A stretch of DNA of 15,057 nt from Cytophagaceae bacterium (GTDB taxonomy: Bacteria; Bacteroidota; Bacteroidia; Cytophagales; Flexibacteraceae). The notes beneath the pieces are model-generated. The model worked only from the letters and a program-made list of their open reading frames with translations, was not told the DNA's origin and ran no database searches. This document shows, one piece after another, positions 7,221 to 14,372 of this stretch (position 1 is the first letter of the stretch; each line of letters starts with the position of its first letter). The DNA is taken from NCBI GenBank assembly GCA_947464365.1, contig CANHWS010000051.1:1-15057 (forward strand), read 5' to 3'. A program made the position numbers and the translations under genes.

Positions 7221-7293
7221 ATTTGCCTACGCTAACATGGAGCTGTTACTTTCGGCGTCCGCTCTTTTGACAGTGATTGTCTGAAAGCGGATG

Positions 7294-7324
7294 CAAATAT
7301 AGTGAGCTTCGCACACAAGGCAAG
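7294..7324 (-). promoter_or_regulatory. Promoter of tRNA-Gln, Bacteroidota type
   Basis: On the minus strand TATATTTG (plus 7294-7301) matches the -7 consensus TAnnTTTG exactly. CTTG (plus 7321-7324) lies 19 bases upstream and matches TTTG at three of four positions. Transcription would begin near 7287, about 65 bases before the mature tRNA 5' end. It lies in the short gap between the UGM-like gene's stop and the tRNA. Confidence 0.55.
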
Positions 7325-7357
7325 ATGGGCCCAAAAAAAATCTGAAAATTTTGCGGA

Positions 7358-8611
7358 CTAGCCCCTGATTTTCTCCGAAAGCTCCATCGCAGCCTCTATA
7401 GCCTTGTCCATGTTGTAGTATTCCCACTCACCAAACCGGCCAAGGTAGTGCAGACCGATGGCTGCACTTTTGGTTTTGATGTCGGCCAAGCGGGCACGGG
7501 TGTATTCGTCCTGGATGATGTAGCTATTGGCTTCGTAGTTGTGGGCAATTGGGGTCAGGTTGCCGGGTAGCAATGCTAGCTGAGGGGCGATGTCGTCATA
7601 GTTATGGGTGCCGCTAAACTCGACCACACAAGTACTACGCTGATGGCCACGATTGTTGCTTGGCGCAAAGTTGCCAGTGTAAATTATGCGGTGTGCCTTC
7701 ACCTTTGTTTCAGGAAGGTAGAGCCAGCTGAGGTCGGTTGGGTCGGTTTCGCAGAAGATGTTGGTGGTGGCATTGCTGCGCAGTTTGGTCACACCTGCCA
7801 ATGCTTCAGCTACGGTCGGTGCGCCAGTAATCTGGGCGCCTAGTTGGCGGATGTCCCCGGTCCAGACGATTTCGTCAAACTGATCGACTCCGTTGACGAG
7901 CCATCCGTCGGCCTTGCGCTCAAGTGTATTGACGGAATAGTTGGTTTTGATGTTTAGTCCCTCGGCCAAACGGTCAACAATAAATTGCGATCCGTTCTCT
8001 TTGGCGTAGTAGAAAGTGGCATGGACCATTTCGCCTTCCTCCTCTTTGCTGATGTTACTTAGCAGCATTTGTTTGAGGTTCGGCATCGGGAGTTTTCCAT
8101 CTAGCCAAGCAAGGGGCACGGTGCTCAGATCCAGATTCCAGATCTTGCTATTGTAAGGCTTAAAGTAGAGGTTATAGAGCGTCTCGCCAAAGTTGCCACG
8201 CAAGAACGCTTCGAAGTGCGGGTAATCCTCTGGCTTTTTTGTGTTGCCTTGGTTGGCCAGCATATCGTCTAGGATGGCTGATACGGTTGCTTTGGGCAGT
8301 TGCCATAGGAAGTTCTCGAGGGGGTATCCGATTAGCTTGTCATCCATCAGGATTGCTGCTTTCCGTTTGGCCTTCAGGAACTCGGTTTCCTGGTCAAACT
8401 GTCCCCAGAACCAGTCCAGAACAGCCTTGTTTTTACTATTGAAAACATGGCCACCAACACGATGGAACAGGCTATCGTGCTCACGTGTGCATTTGACTAA
8501 TCCACCAGGGCGATCAGCGCGTTCTAACATCGTGACATTCGCAAACTGACTGATCATCCGGGCTGCCGAAAGGCCCGAGATGCCAGCACCTACTACCGCA
8601 ATATTCTTCAT
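7358..8611 (-). CDS. FAD-dependent, UDP-galactopyranose-mutase-like protein
   Basis: From ATG 8611 the product is 417 residues and begins directly with an FAD-binding Rossmann strand. GAGISG (residues 8-13) is the GxGxxG dinucleotide motif, E30 at the end of the second strand would bind ribose, and RPGG follows. An in-frame ATG 15 codons upstream would put extra residues before the fold, so 8611 is preferred. GGHVFNSKNK (53-62), IGYPLEN, and near the C-terminus GRFGEWEYYNMDKAIEAA resemble the substrate and flavin segments of UDP-galactopyranose mutases and related protoporphyrinogen-oxidase-like NAD(P)/FAD enzymes. A UGM makes UDP-galactofuranose for surface polysaccharide. Whether this member does is not shown; no glycosyltransferases are adjacent. 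It lies 57 bases after the HHH gene on the same strand. Confidence 0.8.
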   Translation of the reverse strand: MKNIAVVGAGISGLSAARMISQFANVTMLERADRPGGLVKCTREHDSLFHRVGGHVFNSKNKAVLDWFWGQFDQETEFLKAKRKAAILMDDKLIGYPLENFLWQLPKATVSAILDDMLANQGNTKKPEDYPHFEAFLRGNFGETLYNLYFKPYNSKIWNLDLSTVPLAWLDGKLPMPNLKQMLLSNISKEEEGEMVHATFYYAKENGSQFIVDRLAEGLNIKTNYSVNTLERKADGWLVNGVDQFDEIVWTGDIRQLGAQITGAPTVAEALAGVTKLRSNATTNIFCETDPTDLSWLYLPETKVKAHRIIYTGNFAPSNNRGHQRSTCVVEFSGTHNYDDIAPQLALLPGNLTPIAHNYEANSYIIQDEYTRARLADIKTKSAAIGLHYLGRFGEWEYYNMDKAIEAAMELSEKIRG

Positions 8612-8615
8612 GCTG

Positions 8616-8623
8616 CAAAAGTA
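8616..8623 (-). promoter_or_regulatory. Possible -7 box just upstream of the UGM-like start
   Basis: TACTTTTG on the minus strand matches TAnnTTTG exactly and lies 5 bases before ATG 8611. No TTTG box is found 19-20 bases upstream. If real, the transcript would be leaderless or nearly so and the 8656 start would be impossible. Weak. Confidence 0.25.
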
Positions 8624-8668
8624 CTGATCAAATCCTAGAATTTGAGGGCTTAACAACCCAGGCTTTGG

Positions 8669-9553
8669 TCAATACTCAAGGCTGAAGTAGGGCCTGAGTC
8701 GCTCAATTTCCTTCGGAGTCAAGGCCTTGGCACGCAGGACCTCGTCCCAAGATTTATACGGCCCATACTGCGCTCGGTAGGCACACAATAGCTTAGCTTG
8801 TTTGTAGTTTAGGTAGGGGTGTTGACGCAGTTGTGACTCGACCGCTCGGTTAAGGAAAAGACGGCTGGGCTGGCTGCCTTCGGGGATCAGTCCATATTGT
8901 TTTAGTGCCTGGACCTGCTCTGTTGATAGGCCCCAAACCTCTTGATATTGGGCGGTATCCACAAACCCACCTAACCGTTGCCGATAGGCCCAAACACGTT
9001 TAGCGGTAGCAATACCAATGGTAGGCCAAGTATTCAGGATGGTTGTATCTGCCTCATTGATGTCGCTGGGCAGAAGGGTAGGGCGTTGCGGATAGAGTGG
9101 TATTCGATTGGCGTAGCTGCGACGGGGCAGACTGTCTGGGAGGATATTGTAAGGCTGGATGCTTGCCAACAACACCGAGTCGATGCCGTAAAGGCGACCT
9201 AGGTGTTTTTTGATCCTGAAAACACCTTTATGACGACGGTAGCTTAGCAGGCGGTGGGCTAGTCGTGGGTCGAAACCGAGGTCCAACAAACCAGCCGAGT
9301 CCTCAGTGTTAGGGTCAAAAGGATGGAGGCGAAGCGGGTGGATGCTCTCCTGCTCGGTGGTATCAGGTTCCAAAAGGGCATTGAGGCTATCGATTTTGCC
9401 CCAATCTGCCTTGCCTGGCGTCGCTTGACGTGGTATAAATGTGGTGATCAGGGCCCAAAGACCCCATGCCACCATGCTAATCAGGAGGAAAAGCAGCACC
9501 CCTCTGCGCTCGCGGGCGGACATTCCGAGATAAGGGCGTGGATGCTCCATCAT
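8669..9553 (-). CDS. Membrane-anchored protein with three helix-hairpin-helix repeats
   Basis: A 294-residue product. A hydrophobic segment at about residues 19-40 follows a short basic N-terminus, giving a single membrane anchor. The rest contains three ComEA-like helix-hairpin-helix units. The first, at about 78-135, has HPFDPNT and a GFDP hairpin. The second, at about 163-222, has DINEADT and WPTIGIATAKR. The third, at about 232-290, has HPYLNYKQA and KALTPKE. Such units bind DNA backbone non-specifically in ComEA, but in Bacteroidota the anchored versions are mostly uncharacterised. Two adjacent ATGs (9553 and 9550) are equivalent starts. Probably co-transcribed with the UGM-like gene downstream. 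A DNA-uptake role is possible but not supported by context. Confidence 0.85.
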   Translation of the reverse strand: MMEHPRPYLGMSARERRGVLLFLLISMVAWGLWALITTFIPRQATPGKADWGKIDSLNALLEPDTTEQESIHPLRLHPFDPNTEDSAGLLDLGFDPRLAHRLLSYRRHKGVFRIKKHLGRLYGIDSVLLASIQPYNILPDSLPRRSYANRIPLYPQRPTLLPSDINEADTTILNTWPTIGIATAKRVWAYRQRLGGFVDTAQYQEVWGLSTEQVQALKQYGLIPEGSQPSRLFLNRAVESQLRQHPYLNYKQAKLLCAYRAQYGPYKSWDEVLRAKALTPKEIERLRPYFSLEY

Positions 9554-9602
9554 GCAGGGTGGGTTGGTTGGTTCGGGCTTTTGTTAAGGTCCTGTGGCCA
9601 GA

Positions 9603-9610
9603 CAAACATA
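9603..9610 (-). promoter_or_regulatory. Candidate -7 promoter box of the HHH gene
   Basis: TATGTTTG on the minus strand matches TAnnTTTG exactly, about 50 bases upstream of the HHH start. No TTTG lies at the expected -33 distance, so only half of the bipartite promoter is seen. Confidence 0.38.
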
Positions 9611-9697
9611 GCAACCAAGGGTCAATAAAGCAGGATTTCTGGCCTTAAGATATCCCTTCTCTCTGGGATATGTGACTTGGTCCGAAAATGAAAAAAT

Positions 9698-9784
9698 GGG
9701 CCAGATGACGCTAGGTTTTGATGAAATGTGAACAAAAGACGCCATTTGTCAAGTTTTTGGGCCGTTAGGATGGCAATCTGGCCC
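9698..9784 (+). repeat. Nested inverted repeat upstream of the pyrophosphatase gene
   Basis: GGGCCAGAT (9698-9706) pairs exactly with ATCTGGCCC (9776-9784). GCCAT (9741-9745) pairs with ATGGC (9770-9774), ending one base before the outer right arm. It lies upstream of the promoter candidate at 9792-9823, so if that promoter is right it is DNA, not leader RNA. Chance cannot be excluded for a single 9-bp arm. Confidence 0.3.
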
Positions 9785-9791
9785 GCTGATG

Positions 9792-9823
9792 TATGGTATT
9801 GTTGGTTCCTTAATGTATCATTG
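9792..9823 (+). promoter_or_regulatory. Weak promoter candidate for the pyrophosphatase gene
   Basis: TATG (9792-9795), 20 bases, then TATCATTG (9816-9823). Each box has one mismatch to TTTG and TAnnTTTG. It predicts a leader of about 40 bases before ATG 9871. Confidence 0.25.
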
Positions 9824-9870
9824 CAGATACAGTGAAAAGTCATCAGTAACTAAAAACCAAATTCACACTA

Positions 9871-12597
9871 ATGGATAAGTTGTTATGGATTGCTCCGGCC
9901 CTAGGAGTTCTTTCCATCTTATATGTCTTCTGGCGATCGGCTTGGGTCACCAAGCACGACATGGGCTCAGACAAAATGAAAGAGATTGCAGGATACATCG
10001 CCGAAGGAGCCATGGCATTCCTGAAAGCTGAGTACCGCGTATTGGCCATTTTCGTCGCGGTGGCGAGCGTTGCCCTTTATGCCCTTTCACTTACGAATCC
10101 GGATAGCCATCCGTTGATAGTGTTGGCTTTTGTTATAGGTGCGGCCTTTTCGGGTCTTGCTGGCTTCATCGGGATGCGTATTGCGACTGCCGCAAACGTC
10201 CGGACCGCACAAGCCGCCCGCACTAGCCTATCTAAAGCACTGGACATCTCGTTTGCAGGTGGCTCGGTGATGGGTATGGGTGTGGTTGGCCTTGCGCTGA
10301 TCGGCCTTGGAGGCTTATTTATTCTGTTCCTGAAGGTTTTTAACCCAGAGATGGCCAATGACGGCTCCATGGTCAAAACCCTAGAAGTTCTAACCGGCTT
10401 TTCGCTCGGTGCCGAAAGTATTGCTTTGTTCGCCCGTGTGGGTGGGGGTATCTATACCAAAGCTGCTGACGTAGGTGCCGACCTTGTCGGCAAAGTAGAA
10501 GCAGGAATCCCTGAGGATGATCCTAGGAACCCAGCCGTTATTGCTGACAACGTTGGTGATAACGTTGGTGACGTTGCAGGTATGGGCGCTGACCTTTTTG
10601 GGTCTTTCGTCGCAACGATCCTAGCCACAATGGTCCTTGGTCATGAGATCACCGTAAAGGGTTCGCCAAACGATATTTCAGCCATTGTGCTACCATTGTT
10701 GATTGCGGCTGCTGGGGTAATCTTCAGTGTGATTGCATTCTTTATGGTCCGTGTCAAAGAAGGTGGTGATCCACAGGCGGCCCTTAATGTGGGCAACTAC
10801 GCTGCAGTTATCCTTACGGCTGGCGCCTCCTACTTTATTATTGATAAAGTGTTGCCTCCAACGTTCCAACTTGGTGGTATGGACTACCATCCGATCAATG
10901 TGTTCTATGCCGTTGTCGTAGGCCTTGTTGTCGGAACCCTAGTATCATTGGTTACTGAGTATTACTGCTCTATGGGCAAGCCGCCTGTGCTGAGCATCAT
11001 TCGTCAGTCAAGCACAGGTGCTGCGACTAACATCATTGCTGGCCTTGGTGTCGGTATGATGAGCACTGCCTTGCCGATCCTGATCCTTGCGGCTGGTATC
11101 GTTGTATCGTACCAAATGGCTGGTCTATATGGTGTTGCCATTGCGGCAGCCGGTATGATGGCCACCACTGGTATGCAACTCGCGATTGATGCCTTTGGGC
11201 CGATTGCGGATAACGCTGGTGGTATTGCCGAAATGAGCGGTTTGCCGAAAGAAGTGCGTGCCAATACAGACGTCCTAGATGCAGTAGGTAACACCACAGC
11301 TGCTATCGGCAAAGGTTTTGCGATTGCCTCTGCTGCCTTGACCTCGCTAGCTCTGTTTGCTGCCTTCATGAAGATCACTGGCCTGACCGTCATCGATATT
11401 AGCGATGCAAAAGTTTTGGCTGGGTTGTTTGTCGGCGGTATGATTCCGTTTGTGTTTAGCTCCTTGGCGATGAATGCTGTCGGACGTGCCGCCATGAAAA
11501 TGGTAGAGGAAGTCCGTCGTCAGTTCCGCGAAATCAAAGGCCTGAAAGAAGGTCACCCAGATGCCAAAGCCGATTATGGTAAGTGTATCGAGATCAGCAC
11601 CCAAGCTGCTATCCGTGAGATGATCATGCCAGGTGCATTGGCCCTATTGGTACCGGTAGCTGTTGGTTTCTTGTTCGGTCCATCCGTTTTGGGTGGTGTG
11701 CTTGCAGGTGTTACTGTGGCAGGTGTCCTGATGGCTATCTTCCAGTCTAACGCTGGTGGTGCTTGGGATAACGCCAAAAAATCATTTGAGAAAGGTGTTG
11801 AGATCAATGGTCAGATTTTCTACAAAGGATCTGATCCGCACAAAGCCTCTGTAACAGGTGATACCGTAGGTGATCCGTTTAAGGATACATCTGGTCCGTC
11901 AATGAACATCCTGATCAAACTTATGTCGATCGTGGCATTGGTTATCGGGCCTGCCTTGCACCAACTTTATCCACCAGATGCGGGTGGTATCGCTAAACAA
12001 GAAAATGCAGTTCAATCTGCTGCGCTCAACGGTACCTCTATAGCCGTTGGTGAGGAGTCACAAGGTGCAGAGATCAAAGGCCTTGCAGGATCATGGGTGC
12101 TAGACGAAAGCCACAGCTTCGTGGATTTTGGTATCCGCCATATCCTGAGCGATGCTAAAGGTTCTTTCACCAAAGTAACTGGTACTGCTGAGCTGAGCGA
12201 CAATCTTGCTGACTGCAAACTCAATATCAGCATCGATGTCAATAGCATCAACACCAGCAATGCTGACCGTGATGCCCACCTCAAAGGCCCTGACTTTTTC
12301 GATGCAGGTACTTATCCAACAATTACCCTAGTGGTTGATCGGTTCGAAGGCACGACTGGGTCTTATGTCGCTTGTGGCAAACTGACCGCCAAACACAAAA
12401 CCCTAGAAGTCCGTATCCCGATCACCTACCTTGGTCAACAAGAGATGGAGTTCGAGCCTGGTAAAATGACTAGTGTGGCTGCCTTTAAAGGTGTTTTCAA
12501 GATCAAACGTAGTGATTTTGGCATCGGCACCGCTGGCGGTATCGTCGGAGATGATGTCAACATCACGTTCACGACCGAGCTAAACAAAGCTAAATAA
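9871..12597 (+). CDS. hppA: Membrane pyrophosphatase fused to a C-terminal YceI domain
   Basis: A 908-residue product. Residues 1 to about 702 are a complete multi-span ion-pumping pyrophosphatase, which hydrolyses cytoplasmic PPi to export H+ or Na+. The catalytic signature DVGADLVGKVE is at 200-210, with the D-rich IADNVGDNVGDVAGMGADLFG at 224-244 and GDTVGDPFKDTSGPS at 663-677. GNTTAA (473-478) has Ala where K+-independent enzymes have Lys, indicating a K+-dependent type. A polar linker (about 702-738) leads to a YceI lipocalin-like domain (about 739-908). That domain has WVLDESHSFVDFGIRH, ADRDAHLKGPDFFDAGTYPTI, LTAKHKT and SDFGIGTAGG, all typical of YceI. The core is near usual length, so the tail is an addition of about 200 residues. 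Known 16-span topology puts the C-terminus outside the cytoplasm, where YceI proteins normally work. A strong terminator follows. Confidence 0.95.
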   Translation: MDKLLWIAPALGVLSILYVFWRSAWVTKHDMGSDKMKEIAGYIAEGAMAFLKAEYRVLAIFVAVASVALYALSLTNPDSHPLIVLAFVIGAAFSGLAGFIGMRIATAANVRTAQAARTSLSKALDISFAGGSVMGMGVVGLALIGLGGLFILFLKVFNPEMANDGSMVKTLEVLTGFSLGAESIALFARVGGGIYTKAADVGADLVGKVEAGIPEDDPRNPAVIADNVGDNVGDVAGMGADLFGSFVATILATMVLGHEITVKGSPNDISAIVLPLLIAAAGVIFSVIAFFMVRVKEGGDPQAALNVGNYAAVILTAGASYFIIDKVLPPTFQLGGMDYHPINVFYAVVVGLVVGTLVSLVTEYYCSMGKPPVLSIIRQSSTGAATNIIAGLGVGMMSTALPILILAAGIVVSYQMAGLYGVAIAAAGMMATTGMQLAIDAFGPIADNAGGIAEMSGLPKEVRANTDVLDAVGNTTAAIGKGFAIASAALTSLALFAAFMKITGLTVIDISDAKVLAGLFVGGMIPFVFSSLAMNAVGRAAMKMVEEVRRQFREIKGLKEGHPDAKADYGKCIEISTQAAIREMIMPGALALLVPVAVGFLFGPSVLGGVLAGVTVAGVLMAIFQSNAGGAWDNAKKSFEKGVEINGQIFYKGSDPHKASVTGDTVGDPFKDTSGPSMNILIKLMSIVALVIGPALHQLYPPDAGGIAKQENAVQSAALNGTSIAVGEESQGAEIKGLAGSWVLDESHSFVDFGIRHILSDAKGSFTKVTGTAELSDNLADCKLNISIDVNSINTSNADRDAHLKGPDFFDAGTYPTITLVVDRFEGTTGSYVACGKLTAKHKTLEVRIPITYLGQQEMEFEPGKMTSVAAFKGVFKIKRSDFGIGTAGGIVGDDVNITFTTELNKAK

Positions 12598-12626
12598 GCC
12601 CTTAGCTAGATCTTAATTGACCTAAT

Positions 12627-12671
12627 AAGCGCCTGATCGGACCTAGAGTCTGGTCAGGCGCTTTGGTTTTT
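12627..12671 (+). terminator. Terminator of the pyrophosphatase gene
   Basis: AAGCGCCTGA (12627-12636) pairs exactly with TCAGGCGCTT (12654-12663), 10 bp, followed by TGGTTTTTG. It lies 30 bases after the stop. Strong intrinsic terminator. Confidence 0.88.
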
Positions 12672-12826
12672 GTAGCGAGGGTTCTGACTCTTAACAGAGG
12701 TCAGGTATTGTGCTAGCAACTCCTAGACAAAATCGGGGTATGATCCTTGTACTGGTATCATCTTTCCATGCCATGTTGGTCTTTAACCAGATTGATGCGG
12801 CAAATCTCCACGATACATTAGGGTAC

Positions 12827-13258
12827 ATGAAGTTATTGAAAGTAGCCAGCACCATCGTTGTGCTGGCATTGATGAGCTTTGGTGCTATGGCCCAGTCAAC
12901 AAGTCCTAATCCAGAGCAAGAATTCCGGCAAAAGTGGGAAGCCCTAGATATGAGATTGCAGTTGCAGGATAGCCTCACCCTCGACATGCGCAAACGGAGC
13001 AATGGGTTCCACCACCAGATCAAGGCATCGTTTGGGTGGTTTGGCCTAAGCACAGCAGCCAATATCTTAGGCTGGGCTGCAACTCGTATATGGGTAGGGG
13101 ACCAAGTGGCGACGGGTAACACCATCTCAACCATCTTCTACGGGGCTGGTATAGGCCTAGGTGTGGCAGGCGGCGTAACATTTGCGGACTCACCTAGGTG
13201 GTTCAATCAGGACAAAAAATACCTGCCGCTGGATCGTTATCCACTATTAGATAGATAG
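12827..13258 (+). CDS. Small exported hydrophobic protein, unknown function
   Basis: From ATG 12827 the product is 143 residues with a clear signal peptide: MKLLK, a hydrophobic core, then FGAMAQ with cleavage likely near residue 22. A longer reading from GTG 12710 would bury this signal behind 39 unlikely residues, so I reject it. The mature part has a charged, possibly helical stretch (about 27-58). Two glycine- and alanine-rich hydrophobic segments follow (about 68-90 and 100-119), then a polar C-terminal tail rich in D, K and P. It is probably an inner-membrane or periplasmic small protein. No family recognised. Its 3' end overlaps that of the DUF3667 gene by 12 bases. Confidence 0.65.
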   Translation: MKLLKVASTIVVLALMSFGAMAQSTSPNPEQEFRQKWEALDMRLQLQDSLTLDMRKRSNGFHHQIKASFGWFGLSTAANILGWAATRIWVGDQVATGNTISTIFYGAGIGLGVAGGVTFADSPRWFNQDKKYLPLDRYPLLDR

Positions 13259-13261
13259 TGG
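13241..13261. terminator. Hairpin spanning two convergent stop codons
   Basis: CCACTAT (13241-13247) pairs exactly with ATAGTGG (13255-13261) around a 7-base loop. It contains the stop codon TAG (13256-13258) of the plus-strand gene and TAA (plus 13247-13249) of the minus-strand gene. There is no T-tract on either side, so termination strength is doubtful. Confidence 0.35.
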
Positions 13262-14185
13262 TTGTGCTACTGGCTCGGCCCCAGTACAGCCAAAGGGCAG
13301 GGTCTTGTAGTCGGTGCCGTTGTAACTAATTGCCTTAGGTTTGGGGGGCAACTTCGCCTCTTTTTTGGCTTTATTTTTACCCAATTTAAGTTTGCCCTCC
13401 TTGACCATCACGATCATGTAGATACCCATGATGACGATCACCAGGATAAAGAAGCCGATATAAGTCAGGATGATGGTAACAATACTCTGGAAGATACCTA
13501 AGGCAAGCGAACTTGGGCGGTAGAACGAAATAAAGGCAAAAATGGAGTAGCCAAGAGACAACGCTGCAGTGAAGCTAATCGTCCAGCCATTGGTTAGGCC
13601 AAAGACCGAAAAGATGAACCAGAAGGGCATCACGAGCCAGTTCTGCATGCCGTACACAAAACACATGAAGATGAATTGCTCGGCCATATTGTACTTCCCT
13701 CTTTTGAAGATCAACCATCCAAAAAAGGTAGAGAAAGGCACAAAAATCAGCATCCAGACCTGCATGTAGTCCAACATGTTGGTGTAGATGCCGTCACTAA
13801 ACTTCTTAAGTTCTGGGTCTTGGGCTTGGGTAGAGCCATCGGCCATGCCGTCTGACATACCAGCCATGAACTCAGTCATCATGCCAGTGTTGACCATCAA
13901 CAGGGTGATCAAGGATACCGCAATCAGCATGAACTTGACGGGGTCAGTATAGCGAGAGCGTTTGCCCTGCAGGTACTCACGTGTGACTTTACCGGGGTTG
14001 ACAAATAGTTCCCAAATCGTGTGCGGGATGCCGTGGTCTAGGTCAAGATAACGCTCGAAAAAGCGAGACGTAAAGCTGCGCCAAGTGATACGTTTGGGCA
14101 CGGGCTGCCCACACTCATAACAATAAGGACCTACGAGCATCGCATCGCAATTGGGGCAATAACTACTAGTAGGATTCGGGATCAT
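13247..14185 (-). CDS. DUF3667-type zinc-ribbon membrane protein
   Basis: From ATG 14185 the product is 312 residues. A TTG seven codons upstream (14206) is in frame but a less likely start. C10-x2-C13 and C22-x2-C25, the latter in CYECGQ, form an N-terminal zinc ribbon. The DUF3667 core follows at about residues 45-80, with HTIWELFVNPGKVTREYLQG and KRSRYTDPVKF. About five membrane segments come next, starting near residue 81, and a lysine-rich stretch lies close to the C-terminus. The family is widespread in Bacteroidota and has no established function. It may sense or scaffold something at the inner membrane, but that is a guess. It is convergent with the small exported protein. Confidence 0.88.
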   Translation of the reverse strand: MIPNPTSSYCPNCDAMLVGPYCYECGQPVPKRITWRSFTSRFFERYLDLDHGIPHTIWELFVNPGKVTREYLQGKRSRYTDPVKFMLIAVSLITLLMVNTGMMTEFMAGMSDGMADGSTQAQDPELKKFSDGIYTNMLDYMQVWMLIFVPFSTFFGWLIFKRGKYNMAEQFIFMCFVYGMQNWLVMPFWFIFSVFGLTNGWTISFTAALSLGYSIFAFISFYRPSSLALGIFQSIVTIILTYIGFFILVIVIMGIYMIVMVKEGKLKLGKNKAKKEAKLPPKPKAISYNGTDYKTLPFGCTGAEPVAQPLSI

Positions 14186-14245
14186 GGACGTTGATGGGGC
14201 TACCAACTAGGATGGGACCTGGCTGGAATAATGGACTGCAAGTAG

Positions 14246-14253
14246 CAAACCTA
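14246..14253 (-). promoter_or_regulatory. Candidate -7 promoter box of the DUF3667 gene
   Basis: TAGGTTTG on the minus strand matches TAnnTTTG exactly, about 60 bases before ATG 14185. The upstream TTTG box is not evident at 19-20 bases. Confidence 0.35.
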
Positions 14254-14342
14254 ACCCAGTTTGGGCTGGAGCGTAGGGGCTAAAATAGTATTCATGAGCG
14301 CAGAATCCCAACCACACCCCAGAAATCAACAGGGATCAAGTA

Positions 14343-14364
14343 TAGAAAGCCATGTTCGATGGCC
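14343..14364 (-). terminator. Weak terminator-like hairpin after kdsB
   Basis: On the minus strand GCCAT-CGAAC-ATGGC (plus 14349-14363) is followed by TTTCTATA. The stem is only 5 bp and the T-tract is short. It starts about 9 bases after the kdsB stop, which is the right place. Confidence 0.35.
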
Positions 14365-14372
14365 GAAATAGC

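Larger units (their letters stand above)
9554..9870. other. Divergent intergenic region between the HHH gene and the pyrophosphatase gene
   Basis: 317 bases with no supported gene. It contains a -7 box for the minus-strand HHH gene (9603-9610), a weak promoter candidate for the pyrophosphatase (9792-9823) and a nested inverted repeat (9698-9784). A 73-codon minus-strand ORF here has no features of a real protein. Confidence 0.6.

Noticed and set aside
11004..11495. 163-codon ORF antisense to the pyrophosphatase
   Set aside because: A shadow of a strongly conserved membrane-protein gene; low-complexity A/P/I-rich product with no start signal.
12710..12826. 39-codon extension of the small exported protein from a GTG
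   Set aside because: It would bury a clear signal peptide that begins at ATG 12827.
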